Shown here piece after piece: positions 34,831-47,029 of a DNA stretch of 64,000 nt (position 1 is its first letter; each line of letters begins with the position of its first letter). The stretch is from Isoetes taiwanensis (taxonomy: Eukaryota; Streptophyta; Lycopodiopsida; Isoetales; Isoetaceae). The translations under genes were made by a program, and so were the position numbers. Location of the stretch: contig JAJEKV010000017.1 in assembly GCA_021234155.1 (NCBI GenBank), forward strand, positions 16,346,416-16,410,415, in the 5' to 3' direction. The notes beneath the pieces are model-generated. The model did no database searches and was not told the DNA's origin. It saw nothing but the letters and a program-made list of their open reading frames with translations.

Positions 34831-35669
34831 AAACATGCACACTTTGTAGGCAAGATACAATCCCACCTTAAGGAAATTTTCGGATCCTAAAAGCAATTCT
34901 AGGGGCATCACTGAACCCAATGTTACCAGCCTAGTGCCGCCTAGTGCCGCCTGCCATGTGTGACTTTTTGGGCATCCTAGGACCAAGCCCTAGATTTCAG
35001 ATCCTAGTAGGCTAGGGGCACTAGGTAAGCTAGAGATTTCTTGGGTTCGCCACCCTTTCACCAAACCTTAAAGGTGTGTCCTTAAACCTTATTCCTTTTG
35101 GGTGTATCTTTTTTTGTGATTGCTGCTGTGCAAAACCCTACGGCTACCCAACATTCGTATCTGACAAACTGAATTGAAAATTCGGAAGAGATTGCCTTAC
35201 ACAAGATGCCACAACTAAAGAATCATACAATTCATAAAAATAATTGACAGCATATTTATAAACAATAAGTTCCAACTTTTGACAACTATACTTGGCTTGG
35301 CCTGGCACATATCTGCAACTAACTTAATAGCTGATACACTTCTAGTATTCCTTTTTAACTTCAGCACATTCTTGCCTGCCAAACTAAATTGAGATTTCAA
35401 AAGAGAAATTGCCTTACACAATATGCCACAACTAAAGAATCATATAATTGGCAGCATGTTTATATACAATAAGTTGTGCCATCATTGGCTCATCAGGGGA
35501 TAACAAATTATTCGAAGATATCATCCATAACTTACTAACACCATGTGTTGAACAGTATCGATGAAGTAAAATGCATATATTACTACTAATAAATTATGGA
35601 AAACATAGTGGCTTCCGACCATCTAACTGAAGAATAATCAGCCAGAAAGGTATTTTAATATGGATGCCA
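34831..35669. other. intergenic, 3' side of APP1, with a partial duplication
   Basis: No gene. A segment of about 90 bp at 35185-35275 (GATTGCCTTACACAAGATGC...) recurs at 35400-35475 with small changes. Part of this region is probably the 3' UTR of the aminopeptidase gene, which ends at 35670 on the minus strand. Confidence 0.5.
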
Positions 35670-38600
35670 TCATGGTAGTGCTTCTGTTGCTTTTACTAGC
35701 CATTCCAAATCACAACCTGATAGAAGCGGTGCCAACTTCTGTCGACACTCTTCATGGTATTTATCAACCCATGCCTTCTCACTTGCTGTTAGTAATGAAA
35801 GATCAATCATCTTTACCTGAAAGGGAACCTGTAAAAACTTGACAATTAGAGCCCACGAAGTTATTTACAAACTCAGATACCATGTTACATACCCAAGTTA
35901 TATGTTCAAATCCCAAGTATCCTTTATCACCAAAGTTGTGTTCTGTTTCAGCTTCTTTAACAATCAAAACGTTTTCAAGTCTGATGCCAAAGTTACCATC
36001 TTCGTAATAGCCAGGTTCTGAATAAAGTAAACAATTAAGAAAATGTCTTGGTCTAGAAGAACTTGAGATACTAACTTACCATCAGTCACTGTCATTGTAG
36101 CTTGCAATGGAACATTGCGGGCCTGCGGCCTAAAACTTATTAAGTGAGGTCCTGAAATAAGTCTAAGAAAGATGAGAACAGGCATAATGCATAGATGTAA
36201 AAAGGCGAACCAACCTTCGTGAACATTAAGGTAGCAACCAACACCATGTCCTGTGCCATGTCGGTAATCAAGACCACTCATCCACAGGGGAACTCTTGCC
36301 AGAATATCAAGTGCATGACCTGTAACGCAAGGCCATAAGGAGGAAAAAGCAGAAGTACTGTGCCTTCTAATGACCAATCGTAATTTTAGATATATTTGAG
36401 ATGACCCACACATAAACTCAAACAGGAACATCAGAAATAGTCCTAAACACAAGCAAAATATTATGCTTACAAACTAAAGAGTATCAAATGATATCCTACC
36501 TGTGGTGCCACTTGGAAAAACGACGGTGTCCAATGCTATGTGACCCTTGAGGACCTAAATTATAAAAGTAACTCGCATCAAAAGGCATACCCTGCAAAAG
36601 AAACTTAACAAAAAACCATAACTACCTGTGTAAAACATGATCTCTCGTGCGGTGTAGGTTTGCCAAAGTGCATTGTGCGTGTGACGTCTGTTGTGCCATC
36701 CAAATACTGGTATAATGTTGCAAATATGAAAACAGTTTCAGCATCTGTATCGCCCAAGAACCCAACCTATCTTTATACACATAATTATAAGAACTAATAT
36801 TTCTGTTTATGGCATGGGAAGTTAGCCTCCAATTCACAAAATAGATATCATTGTATCTTCTCACAAATGATATACCGACAAGGACTTTCTGAATTCTTTT
36901 CCTTCATTTCCAACACAGTCAACAATGACAATTCTATTATATACCTGTCCACCTGAATCACAAAGATATATGGCATCAGCCAGCATCTCTGCACAATTGT
37001 CGGCACTTGGAGCATAATGAATAACAGCAGCATTTGCACCAACAGAAGAAATTGTCTCAAAGCTCAGTCCCCTGAAGTACTGCAAAGTTGTAGAATGCAA
37101 ATGTTTAGTGTACTTTGGCCAAAGCTGGCATGGTGGATCAAGGTGTCTTACATCGTTACAATATAAAAGTCCATTTTCACAAGCATAATGTAAATAAAGA
37201 CATACAACCCGGACATGCCTGCTGTTTTGCTCGAAATTCTTCAAGTTTGTCGCTTACAGAGACCTCTGTCAATCTTTCTGTTTCGCTGTCATGAAGTGTA
37301 GTTAACTTGAGTCAAAAGCACAAAAGACTGAAGTTTAAAACATAATTTGGGAAAAGAACAGCAAAGCTGCAATAGAAATTGGAATTTAGGCAGATCTCTA
37401 ATGGGGCAGCAGACAAAACATTAAGTGGGTTAAAAGAATTGACGCCTCAGAGCATATCTGATGTTGAAAATGGTTTATGTCCGTAGCAGGACCCACAATT
37501 ACTAGTTCTTCCTGCAGCTACATTCATAATTCTGTCTGCACCCACTCTTCTGTTTGTTGATCTTTCTGATCCAGTCTTGTCTGCCAGAGCTAATTAATTA
37601 GGACGCCAAGGCACGGGAAGAAAGCTGACTAGGACTCAAGTTGCATAGTTGTCCTTCTCACATATATTCAATGGGCTTGCAAAACAGTTTGGTATTTTGT
37701 TTCTACAACCTTCAAAACAAGATGTCAAAATGATAATGTTCGTAGAATGGTATCAACATTACAGAAAATGGTATGCTCTTTCATATGCCTCTCTGAATAA
37801 AGGTACATATAGTAGGTGAGCCACCTTGTACAACTTGAAGCATAAGTTCATGAGCATTTGAAATACGAAGCTTGCTTTCATTGCAACCACAAGTGGAATC
37901 CTTCTCAGGTTTGAGGCCCTACCAACTGGAAGGTATGATGGCCCCCAATTCGGTCAATCGAGTTAGAAAATCTTTCAAGCTGATGACATTACTTCCTCAG
38001 CTATATCTGCATGTAATCAAGTTCCTTCCATCCAATCAATTTGACATCTGAGTTATAAGTCTCTCAAGCTGATGTAGTAACTCCTCAGCTATATCGAGAC
38101 ATAACCAAGTTCATTCAGACAATAATCTAAAACAAGCGGACATAGAGCTCAAGCAATTTTTGGATCTAATTTCTCCATTCACCATGAAGTCTCAGCGGAA
38201 GTACCCATCTGTTTTCTCAATGGCTTGACCTACAAGAGAATCAAACCCCCATGCAATGGCACTCGCCCCCATAGGTGCTAATGGCTTGTGGAAGTTATCA
38301 AAGTAAAAATAAACTAAAAGAAGAAGTACGCACGAACACTTCCTCTTGTTAGATGGTTTTGACTCCGAAAAATATCCCGCAGCACCATAAATATCTTTCA
38401 TCTGTCGTGCAAGGGGATCAGGAAATGAAACCCATCAATTTGAGAAAGTTAAATAGAGTAACTCACTTGCTGATCAAGCCATGCCATGTAAGAGACAACA
38501 GCTGCTCCATCACGGATGTGTGAGTTTCTTAATCCCTCCAGCTCCACCGGATGCTGACATAAGAAAGTCAGCACCAATAAACATGTGCCTTTAATGGAGG

Positions 38601-41600
38601 GATATGCTTAACTAATAATGACTATGAATTTGGACGTCAGAGCGCCCAAACCATTGTAGATATAAAAACCTACAGACAAGCTGAAATAGCAAGGCACAAT
38701 CTAAACAGATGGGTTCAGCATACTTACCTTCAAAGCTTTTGAAATTGCAATGGGTGACTGCTGCAAGGTCACTCGTTCTGCAGGAAGCTTGGAATAAATC
38801 ATCAAATTGCATGTATTTGGGTCAATCCATATCATGTTACAGCTGGTTGCCGTTCCTTTCTCATTTTCCTTGGTTTCATTTTTGGTCACTTGTTGAGGCA
38901 TTGCTTCATCACTATCAACCGCACCATCTGCTTCCATCCCTGGACCTTTGGCTGGATGGTGGTGAGAAGAAACTAAAGCTTCTAAATCTTGCAATATCTC
39001 ATCATATGTTTTGATCACTATATCATTTTCCTTCAAATAATTAGTCACCTGCAAGTTACAGTTAACTGCATAAGAGAAAATTTCATGATAGAACCCTGGT
39101 ATCACTAATTGTTCGAAACAAGAATAGATCACTGAATCACAAAGGGCATTTGCTCTATATAACAATACAGTAAGGCCAATAAATCAGGAGACAGAGTTTT
39201 CAAAATTTACCTCTGTACCAACTTTACGATTATCCACATAGTAATATGCAGCATCAACAGTTACGATTGCAAAAGAGTGGACTACCGGATTGTATAAAAC
39301 ATCATTTCCCCGCAGGTTATAAAGCCAGGCCACCTAATAAAATTGTCAATCAATTATCAGAAAATAGGAAAAAACCAAGAAAAAACAATCACATTGTTGA
39401 TTCTTCTCATTGCAAAATTACAGTTCTAGTATGTTCCACATAGCTTCATAAAGAAGACCAGGCACATGAAAGTTATTGATATGCTCTAATCTGCCCATTC
39501 TACTTCTGCAACCTCCTTCATACTTAAATATCCAAGTCGACGTATATGTGGTGCGCCCTTCGGTAAAAATACAAGCTTCAATGTAAGGACACATAGAACA
39601 ATGGCAAGACTCTTGTTCTGCAGTCCATGCTATCCTAAATATGATGAATACCCATTGAAGAAATACTAATGAGCACTATCCATTTGGAGGATGATGGTGT
39701 TGTGTGGTACTGTAGACCTGATGTCAAAGAAATACCAATAGGATAATATTGGACTACCCATATAATTCATGCTATTGAAATTTTGTGATAAGATATCAAT
39801 ACAGAAGGAAGCAGCAGCAAAAAACTCAAAGCACATGATTCAAAACAACCTTACATTGGTTATTTATGTAGTATACTCCTAATATGTCAGGTCTTTTAAC
39901 TGCCTCTATAGACATTTGTCATTGCAAATGTGAATGTATACATTTGCCTTTATAGTCTATTTCTGCAAAGAAAGAAAGCTCACCTCATCAAGGGCAGAAA
40001 CAACCATTGCAAATGCTTTCTCTTGTTGCATCTTGGTACGTAAATCATGTAATTTTTCCTTGGTAGTGCGTCCTGTAAATTGTACTGGATGAATCACTAC
40101 TGGGCATATCTTCTCACTGGGCCGATCCTCCCAAACAATGTCAACAAGATTTTGATGGCACTGTATCAATTTTTGTCCACGTTTAGATAAGACATCTTCC
40201 CACCTCTGTGCATTTGACACTGATATGCACCATGGATCAACTCCTACGGTGCCACCACTTGGCAGATTCTGCAACAATCCATCATTCTTGCATCACATAA
40301 AAGGAAAACATTCTGAAGCCTAACAGCGTGCTGAAACGGGCAATCATAATCCTGAATTTGCAAAGCCTATATCATGTAAATGCAATTACAAGTGTGCCCA
40401 TGATTACTAAAGGGCAGAAATGAAAGTCTAGCTAAAAAGGAAAAAGAAACCACAAGAAAGGGAAAAGACGATAAACAAAAGAGAGCTTATTTGGCACTTA
40501 GAAGCTTTAAATCTTCGGGGGCATTGCTACTGTCAAATATCATTGCTACTGGACTGGAGAATATAGTTTACGCTATGTCTACCATGTATATGCTATACCT
40601 AACATGATAGTAGACACAGCCATATTTGCCTCGAGTTTTACTATCCTTTGCAAGACTAAGACATCAGTTCTAAGGTTTCTTCATACCCTGACTATGTCAC
40701 ACAAAGAATAGTTCTTTCAAGAATAAAGGTTATTCCGCATGAATGTGCTTATTTTGCACGAATCAAAAGAAAATTAAAATGTAGTCATTACATCAGCAAG
40801 CCAATTTTCAACTTGCAGATCTTCTCCTATCCGCATCAGCTTCCAACGACTACTCAGCTGTTGCTCTGCTTGCAAAAAGTATCGGCCATCTGTCCAGAGC
40901 AGCGCATCTGTTTGAGTCACGACAGCTAAGCCTGAAGAGAGAAAGCATTAGCATCATGAGGATAGGGACAATATCCTAAAGTTCTGACGAAAATAGCTAT
41001 TTACATTTTCCAAGACAACAATTGGTTAACACTGTAGCTCATCCCTATGGTGGATATAAGGAACTTAGACAAGCAAAGCTGGCATCTAACCTCAAACAGA
41101 CATAGAGCTGCTCTTTATCATGGCATATAATAATGTGTTAGTTCACCTTTGAGGGTATCAGTTTCCTCCTGACATTCATGACTATATATGCTGGAAGTAT
41201 ATAATTCTCTTCCTTTAGATTCAATGGCATGAATCCCAGCATTGCCCTCAGCTCTCAAAAACTTGGGACTCTGCCAAAAGAAGTTCAGAGAGAAGCGAAC
41301 AATGCTAGAATTGTGCCATTACAGCTGACGAGAAAACATTACATCATTGTCTACAATAGACCACTTGGGTCCTTGAGCTTCCTCAGTACCTCACTATTAG
41401 CTTCACCCCTAGTTAGTCATAAGCTTCTGCTAAGTATTACAGTTTTTTTTTTTTTTTTTCAAAATGTCTATAAACCCCCAAGAATTATTCCGTAATGTTT
41501 TCTTGTTTTATCAGTGTTCTGATCCTCAAACTTAGCTTTATGTATGCAGAGTGCTAGATGTATAAGGTTGGGAACTGTCTTCCATCTCAAAAGGCCCCCC

Positions 41601-43300
41601 CAGGGGAGGGGTGGGCTGGGGCAGGATACAAATGCGCTAAATATTACTGTTAGAAATCTAAACACCTCATAGAAACACAATTGTGGTGGTGGTTGTTTTT
41701 CTTTTTTTTCTTTTTTTCCTTTTTTTTTGAAGGGGCCCCGGGGGGGTACTCTGACAGGCATGATGCTCATAAATTGGCAACAAAAAGGCTTCAAAGGAGA
41801 TATTTTAAACATCGTTACAGGTGAGTAGTATTAAAGTGCTAGTTCACTGGTCATTTTTCACCTTATTGAAGGACCATGTGCCATTTAGAATCAGGAATCA
41901 ATTTGCAGTTGGACATGCCGACAAGACAGGCAGTGAAATCTGAACCTTCATTGTGCAAAGTCTTAAAAATTTAGCTATTTTGCAGATGGGTATTTCAATG
42001 AAGAACCACAGCATCAAGGAAAGGTGGCGCACCATTGACCCTTTCCTGGCTCCTGAAATGCTGAAAATGGAAGAAGAAAGACCAGGTGGAATATGACAGC
42101 AAGCCGAAAATGCAAACACGATGGAGAAAAAAAATGCCGCCTTCTAAGAGAAAATTCGTTTCTATATGACCTTTAAGCACTTTCAAAGCAGGAGGCTGCT
42201 CCTAGCTGTTAAAAAAAAAAATCTATATGACCTTTTTGCTAGAATAGCCAGCACTTTCAACGCAGGAGGCTGCTCCTAGCTGTTAAGAAAAAATTACTCT
42301 TATTGTGGTCTCAAAGATCCTATAAATCTCCTAGACATTGACATGATCTTCTTTTTTTCTCCTTTTGAAATGTCAAAAGGACACATGAGAGATATGATAT
42401 GCATGGAGTTCTGTAGAGGGACTCTAAAAATTACCTTCCAAACCACATCGTATGAACCAATTAATCTCCAGCTATGGCCAGATATACTGGAATTGGAGGC
42501 ATTGGAATGGTAACTTTCCAACATAAACATTCCACAATAACATTCAATCCACTCCCGTTCAAACAAAAAGTTGTTGACTTCAATGAAGTGCGAAACGAAC
42601 AGAACTTTATTGTTGGAAGCAAGATGATGTGCAAAGTTGAATTCCATTTTGGTGTTTGAAAGCACGGCCTTTTCATAGTCCCCTTCCACAAGCATTGCAG
42701 GGAACTGAACTTATCTCAGTTTATCAACTAATCACAAACTGTAGGATTGGAAGTGGTAATTGACTTCAGTCTAAGCTTTAGTGAAAAAACAACATACCGG
42801 CACTCCCTGTGAAGCCAGAAACAAATGAGCGCCTCTTGTCCCGATCTGCAACATATTCACTCTGAAAAAATAACCTGATCATTAGCATTGCGTGGCATTA
42901 ACAACAATCATACGAATTGGGCATCGGTTCCAAGCAAAGGTCTTTAGAAGCAATGGTAATTCAGAATGTTCCCAATGTAGCAAACAGAGAAAAAAAATTC
43001 TTTAATTGTCAGCTCTCTTCAGTCTATATAACTACGTTTTGCTTGAAATTTTCCGTGACTACAAATGTCAATTAAGAGTTCTAACCAATGTGTCTTCTTT
43101 TCCCGAACAACTTGAGAGGGCATCGGCAGCATAAATACAATCTACGCAAGTATGCAAATCGGGGCGTGCTTAAATGAAGGAGAAGAAGAAACCTGATGTG
43201 CATCTTCGGATGGAATTACGATGGCACTCAAAGGAGGATCATAGGCAGCCATGAGAGGGCGCAGAGCATCGAGGGGGTCATCTTTCTTCGCCACACCCAT
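35670..43300 (-). CDS. APP1: Xaa-Pro aminopeptidase (aminopeptidase P, cytosolic), 16 exons
   Basis: Removes the N-terminal residue from peptides with Pro at position 2; M24B metallopeptidase, probably a cytosolic two-metal (Mn) dimer. Exons, minus strand: 43300-43193, 42861-42798, 40931-40792, 40268-39984, 39333-39211, 39048-38728, 38553-38467, 38401-38340, 37285-37219, 37079-36945, 36706-36626, 36554-36500, 36319-36215, 36151-36080, 36017-35893, 35828-35670. They total 1989 nt, 662 residues, with every phase matching. Metal ligands: Asp460 (LCDSGGQ), Asp471 (GTTDVTRT), His534 (RHGTGHGVG), Glu569 (DEPGYYEDG) and Glu583 (IRLENV). His440, His530 and His543 fit the family's catalytic histidines. 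There is no signal peptide. The start is the first ATG in frame, and the length fits the plant family at about 645-660 aa. All introns are GT-AG except intron 9 (GC-AG). The gene looks functional; Arabidopsis APP1 is the likely counterpart. Confidence 0.95.
37080..37218 (-). other. GC-AG intron 9 of the aminopeptidase gene
   Basis: Exon 9 ends AAACAGCAG and the intron begins GCATGT instead of GT. The next exon starts TACTTC after a GCAG acceptor. Nearby GT dinucleotides (GTCCGG, GTTGTA) would add 4 or 10 nt and break the frame, whereas the GC donor gives ...[14 protein letters not shown], which aligns without a gap with the conserved family sequence. Confidence 0.85.
42150..42290. repeat. ~72-bp tandem duplication inside APP1 intron 2
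   Basis: The phrase GCAGGAGGCTGCTCCTAGCT occurs twice, about 72 bp apart, with the same CTATATGACCTTT context. It is located in the 1.87-kb intron 2 and does not affect coding. Confidence 0.8.
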
Positions 43301-43527
43301 AGCTGGTTGCTCGCTCCGGTAGTAAAGAGTAGGCTAGGTTAATAAAGACAATACCCAAAAAAGAACTTCCTTAGGCTACATTTGTGTTTGATTTATTAGC
43401 TCCATTATTTGAGTGTACCACTATCATTGATTATGCATATTCTTTGGTTTCTTGTTTTCATCTCTAAGTTCCTACCCCGTGTCACCCCTGTGAGAGCGTA
43501 TTACGGCAAATAAATATTTTTGTCGTA

Positions 43528-43623
43528 ATGGCGAGCACAAGCATTTAACCCCTTTAACTGGGAGGTCCGTGGCAAATGGCGAGCACAAGCATTTAACCCC
43601 TTTAACTGGGAGGTCCGTGGCAA
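43528..43623. repeat. 48-bp perfect tandem duplication upstream of APP1
   Basis: ATGGCGAGCACAAGCATTTA... occurs twice in direct succession with a 48-bp period, about 230 bp upstream of the APP1 start codon. Confidence 0.9.
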
Positions 43624-43662
43624 ATTTGTCCTTCAGGAGATTTTCAGCACATTCGATCCCCG

Positions 43663-44100
43663 TTTTGGCAAATTTAAGCTATGCCATTTCAATCCGATTT
43701 TGACAAAGCAGGCAGATTGCAACAATATGGCAGTTGTCCTCTTCTTTAGAATCTCTGTGGATGTTAAAAAACACGTAAATGCTCGTTCATGCGTGCTCAC
43801 GTGCGTGCTCGCTCGCCGCCGCCGCCGCCGCTTCGCGCTGCGCGTTTCGCTCTGCGCTCGCCCGCCGCTTCGCTTTGCTTCACCGCTCGCCGCCGCCGCT
43901 TCGCATCCGTCATTCGCGTCGCCTCGCTCTTCTTCAAAAATCGCTCCATCCTCTCGTCCGCACCTAATCCGATCCAAAACTCCTGCTTTCAATCCCTTTT
44001 TTGGTTTCAAGCTCGATTTTTGTTGCCATTTCAAGCCGATTTCGACAAAGCAGGTCGATTGGAGCAAAATATGACAGTCGCCCTCTTTTTCAGAGTCTGC
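43663..44100. repeat. pair of diverged ~100-bp direct repeats flanking a CGC-rich patch
   Basis: Segments at about 43663-43760 and 44000-44100 share TTGCCATTTCAA-like, GACAAAGCAGG and GCCCTCTT phrases in order. Between them (about 43795-43930) lies a GC-rich tract with CGCCGCCGC runs, quite unlike the flanks. Confidence 0.65.
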
Positions 44101-44931
44101 TTCATCCTTTATCGATGCTTAATCTGACTCAAAACTCATTGAAATGGGCTAGCATCTATAGAATGGTCAAAATGGGCAATTGAAAATGATTTCAAATGGA
44201 TTAATCTTTGCCTATAGCTTGTTTGTCATGATAAACAGGTTGCTGCCTGTTTATCAAATTATGACCAGAACATTACTGCTAATAACTGTTCTAGAACCAA
44301 CAATTGAAATCGAAATTTGCTAATGACCTTCCAGTTAAGGAAGAAAATGACATGGTGGTGCTTTTTTTGGTTGGCAAGACTTTGAACTAAGATCGGGTAG
44401 GGTGGTGATCTACCAAATAATTATTAGAGAACGAAGCAAGCTGGATTGGTGAAAGATGTAGAGGATTGTTTGTTGATGATATGTGCAACATAACTTTCTG
44501 TTGTTGTTGCACTTGTTTTGCATGGAAAGATGTGGTTGTGTTTATTTAACTACTGGAAACATGTGCCCGGAAATGGTTAGATGCAATGAAGTTTATAGAC
44601 ATAGTACAATGCTAAGATGTGAAGGCTGCTTTATAGATTGTCATTGAAGCAAAACAGAAAATCAATATTGATATGCAGATAAGAGAATTGAAGAGAATAA
44701 TATTGATTTTTATCGTCTACGAAGACCAATGGTCTATGGACCCAATATAAGAAGAGTACATTAAGGCTATTACTGTATATGACTAAAAAACCTCGCAATG
44801 AAGAGTTTTCGAGGGAAAAAACTTGAAAGTAATAAGGTTACCAAGGTATATCTATGAAGTATGAGATCAATGTGTAGGAGAGGAGCATAAATGGAACCTT
44901 TGGTCTTGAGCCTCAAGTAGCCAGCCCGTTG

Positions 44932-45245
44932 GGCAAACCGGGTGTCCGCCCAATTTGTCCCCTCGGGTGCATTCTTTGGCAATACAGACCCCCTGGACAA
45001 ATTGGGCGTCCGCCCAGTTTGTAGGGTGGGCCCATTCTGAAAGAAGCAAACAAACCAATTGCATGGGCAAATTGGGCGCCCGCCCAGTATGGCCCTTGGG
45101 GATACATATTTTGACATGCAGATTGAACACCTCAATGCAAAATTGGTTGTCCGTCCAGTTTGTCTTGTGGGAATATCCTTGATTGAAAGCGACTAACTAA
45201 TTCCCAGGTCAATTTGGGCGTCTGCCCAATTTGGCACTTCAGGGT
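44932..45245. repeat. five copies of a ~70-bp repeat with a GGGCG/CGCCC stem
   Basis: The motif TTGGGCGTCCGCCCAGTTTG or close variants recurs with its GTCCGCCC core at about 44944, 45008, 45078, 45149 and 45220, a spacing of 64, 70, 71 and 71 bp. Each core is a short inverted repeat (AAATTGGGCG and CGCCCAATTT). The array ends just before LTR A at 45281. Confidence 0.85.
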
Positions 45246-45280
45246 GCAATTTTTGGCAATGCAAAACCAACACCCCCCAG

Positions 45281-46810
45281 TGTGATGTTCCAACATAACA
45301 TACGATCCGAATACGTATATTATACTGCCACGTCACATGTCATCACGACAAGTACTTGAGAGCCGTAAAGGGTTGCACCTAGGGGGCAACCTCGTATGTT
45401 GTGCATGTATATTAAACATATGCAATTAAAACCCCCTTGCCAAGTGGCAATACCCCATTTGATCCCTTCTAACCTAACCCTAAAAGTTCACATATAAGGA
45501 ACCAAAGAGGAAACCCTAAACCTTTCTTCTTTCGCATTTTGAGCTTTCCTGAGCCGTTCCGGCCAATGCAAGCTGCCATTTCGCATTGCCAGGCGCCGTT
45601 GAGCCGCCTTTGCACATTAGATTCGTTAGGAGCAGCAGTCTTCAGCAAGATCGAAGGCATGGATGCAATCCGGGGAGTTGGAGCTAGCCAAGGATCAGGT
45701 AACTTGCGATTCTATTGCGCAAAGCTGCCTCTTAGCCCGGCAATGAGTTTGGATAGTATGTTAGAACAGTCCTATCAGCCTTGTAAATCCTAAGATCACC
45801 AACCGTAACGAATGAACCTAACCTTGCATGATTAGGTAAGATAGAGTAGATCTTATTCAGCATTTCAGTCTTTGATATTGATCTTTGATGTGATGATGTC
45901 CATTCTATGCTCTCCTGTGTATGTGGGAAGGGGGTAGAGACCCTGAAACCTTCAGTAGCAGATGATCCTAGTTAACCTCATTAATTCCCAATTAATGCGG
46001 CCCATGTACAAGAGCCTGCCTGGTTATGGGTGGCGGGGCTAGACCGGTGGAATAAAGGGGACTTGTCCCATCACTGACTGATCCCTCTGGTGTGTAAAGC
46101 CTACCGGGGATCTAAGCTGGCTAGGCTTAATGGTTTGCCATTGTGTGTGGGCAAGGCATGAGCTCGACACCTCTTGGGTGATGGTCACCTTCAATGAGGT
46201 TCAAGTCGAATACGGGCAGTGGCCCTCTAGCCGCCTGTGATGGGCATGCATGCCTCTGGAGGGGAGGAGACTCTTCTCCTGCCTCATCGGGACTGGGGAG
46301 ATGCAACCAGCAGTAGCCCTTTGGCTATGCACCCGGCAGGCTACGGTTCAGCCCCAAGAATCTTCAACCTACACTGCAAAGTGTGCACAGGAGGGGCGGA
46401 TGGAGTGGACTACCCAACAGCCATGTTCCTATGCCAGCCCAATCCAATTGCCATAAATTCTGTCTACATTGACTTCTGGAGGCTCAAGCCGTCAGTCCAT
46501 ATCTTGGAGTCTGAGCCCTTGGGTAGGATCCCCCATGTGATGATGATGTTATTGATATGTTATGATGTGGTCACCCTTCGAGGTGACTTTGTTGATGTAT
46601 ATTGATGTCATGTGCTTATGTTTACTTACGCTTCCGCAGCTAGGACGGCCCTGAGGGAAGACGGGGCAAATGACCCATCCATTCTTCCTCATTGATCCAT
46701 TGTCAAGGATTGGTGTCAGGTGGATGGCCCCTGTCGGCTTGGCTGCCATGGGGATGAACTCCGCCTTCTGATACGATTGGAGCATCATAGAGGAAGTAGG
46801 GGACGTCACA
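45281..46810 (+). repeat. 5' LTR of element A
   Basis: 1530 bp, starting TGTGATGTTCC and ending GACGTCACA, immediately followed by the PBS. It matches 49972-50077 and 63432-64000 of the split 3' LTR. The 3' copy lacks about 65 bp present here around 45510-45590. Confidence 0.88.
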
Positions 46811-46811
46811 G

Positions 46812-46823
46812 TGGTATCAAAGC
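46812..46823 (+). other. primer-binding site of element A
   Basis: TGGTATCAAAGC, one base after the LTR end, is an initiator-tRNA-Met-type PBS with one change from TGGTATCAGAGC. Confidence 0.8.
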
Positions 46824-47029
46824 ATGATCTTGGTAGACCAAGATCGGGCACTGACCATTCACTGTTAGAACTAACAGTAGACTTCCAGTCTTGGAAATAG
46901 CAACCCAAGCATGAACCTCGAAAATTGGGGAAATTTTTTAGCACACCAGCCCTACCGGACCTACAACCTTTCTTGCAATTCTAGCCTTCCACGTGTAATT
47001 TCCATGTCATCAAAATCTGATGTGGATTA

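Larger units (their letters stand above)
43301..45280. other. upstream region of APP1; repeats, no gene recognised
   Basis: The promoter and 5' UTR of the aminopeptidase gene should lie at the left end. It contains a 48-bp tandem duplication, a pair of ~100-bp diverged repeats around a GC-rich patch, and a ~70-bp repeat with GGGCG/CGCCC stems, each listed. Frames across the GC-rich patch (for example 43700-44074) show no domain. Confidence 0.5.

Noticed and set aside
43700-44127. Arg/Ala-rich frames of 112-144 codons on both strands
   Set aside because: They follow the CGC-rich patch, overlap each other in several frames and match no family.
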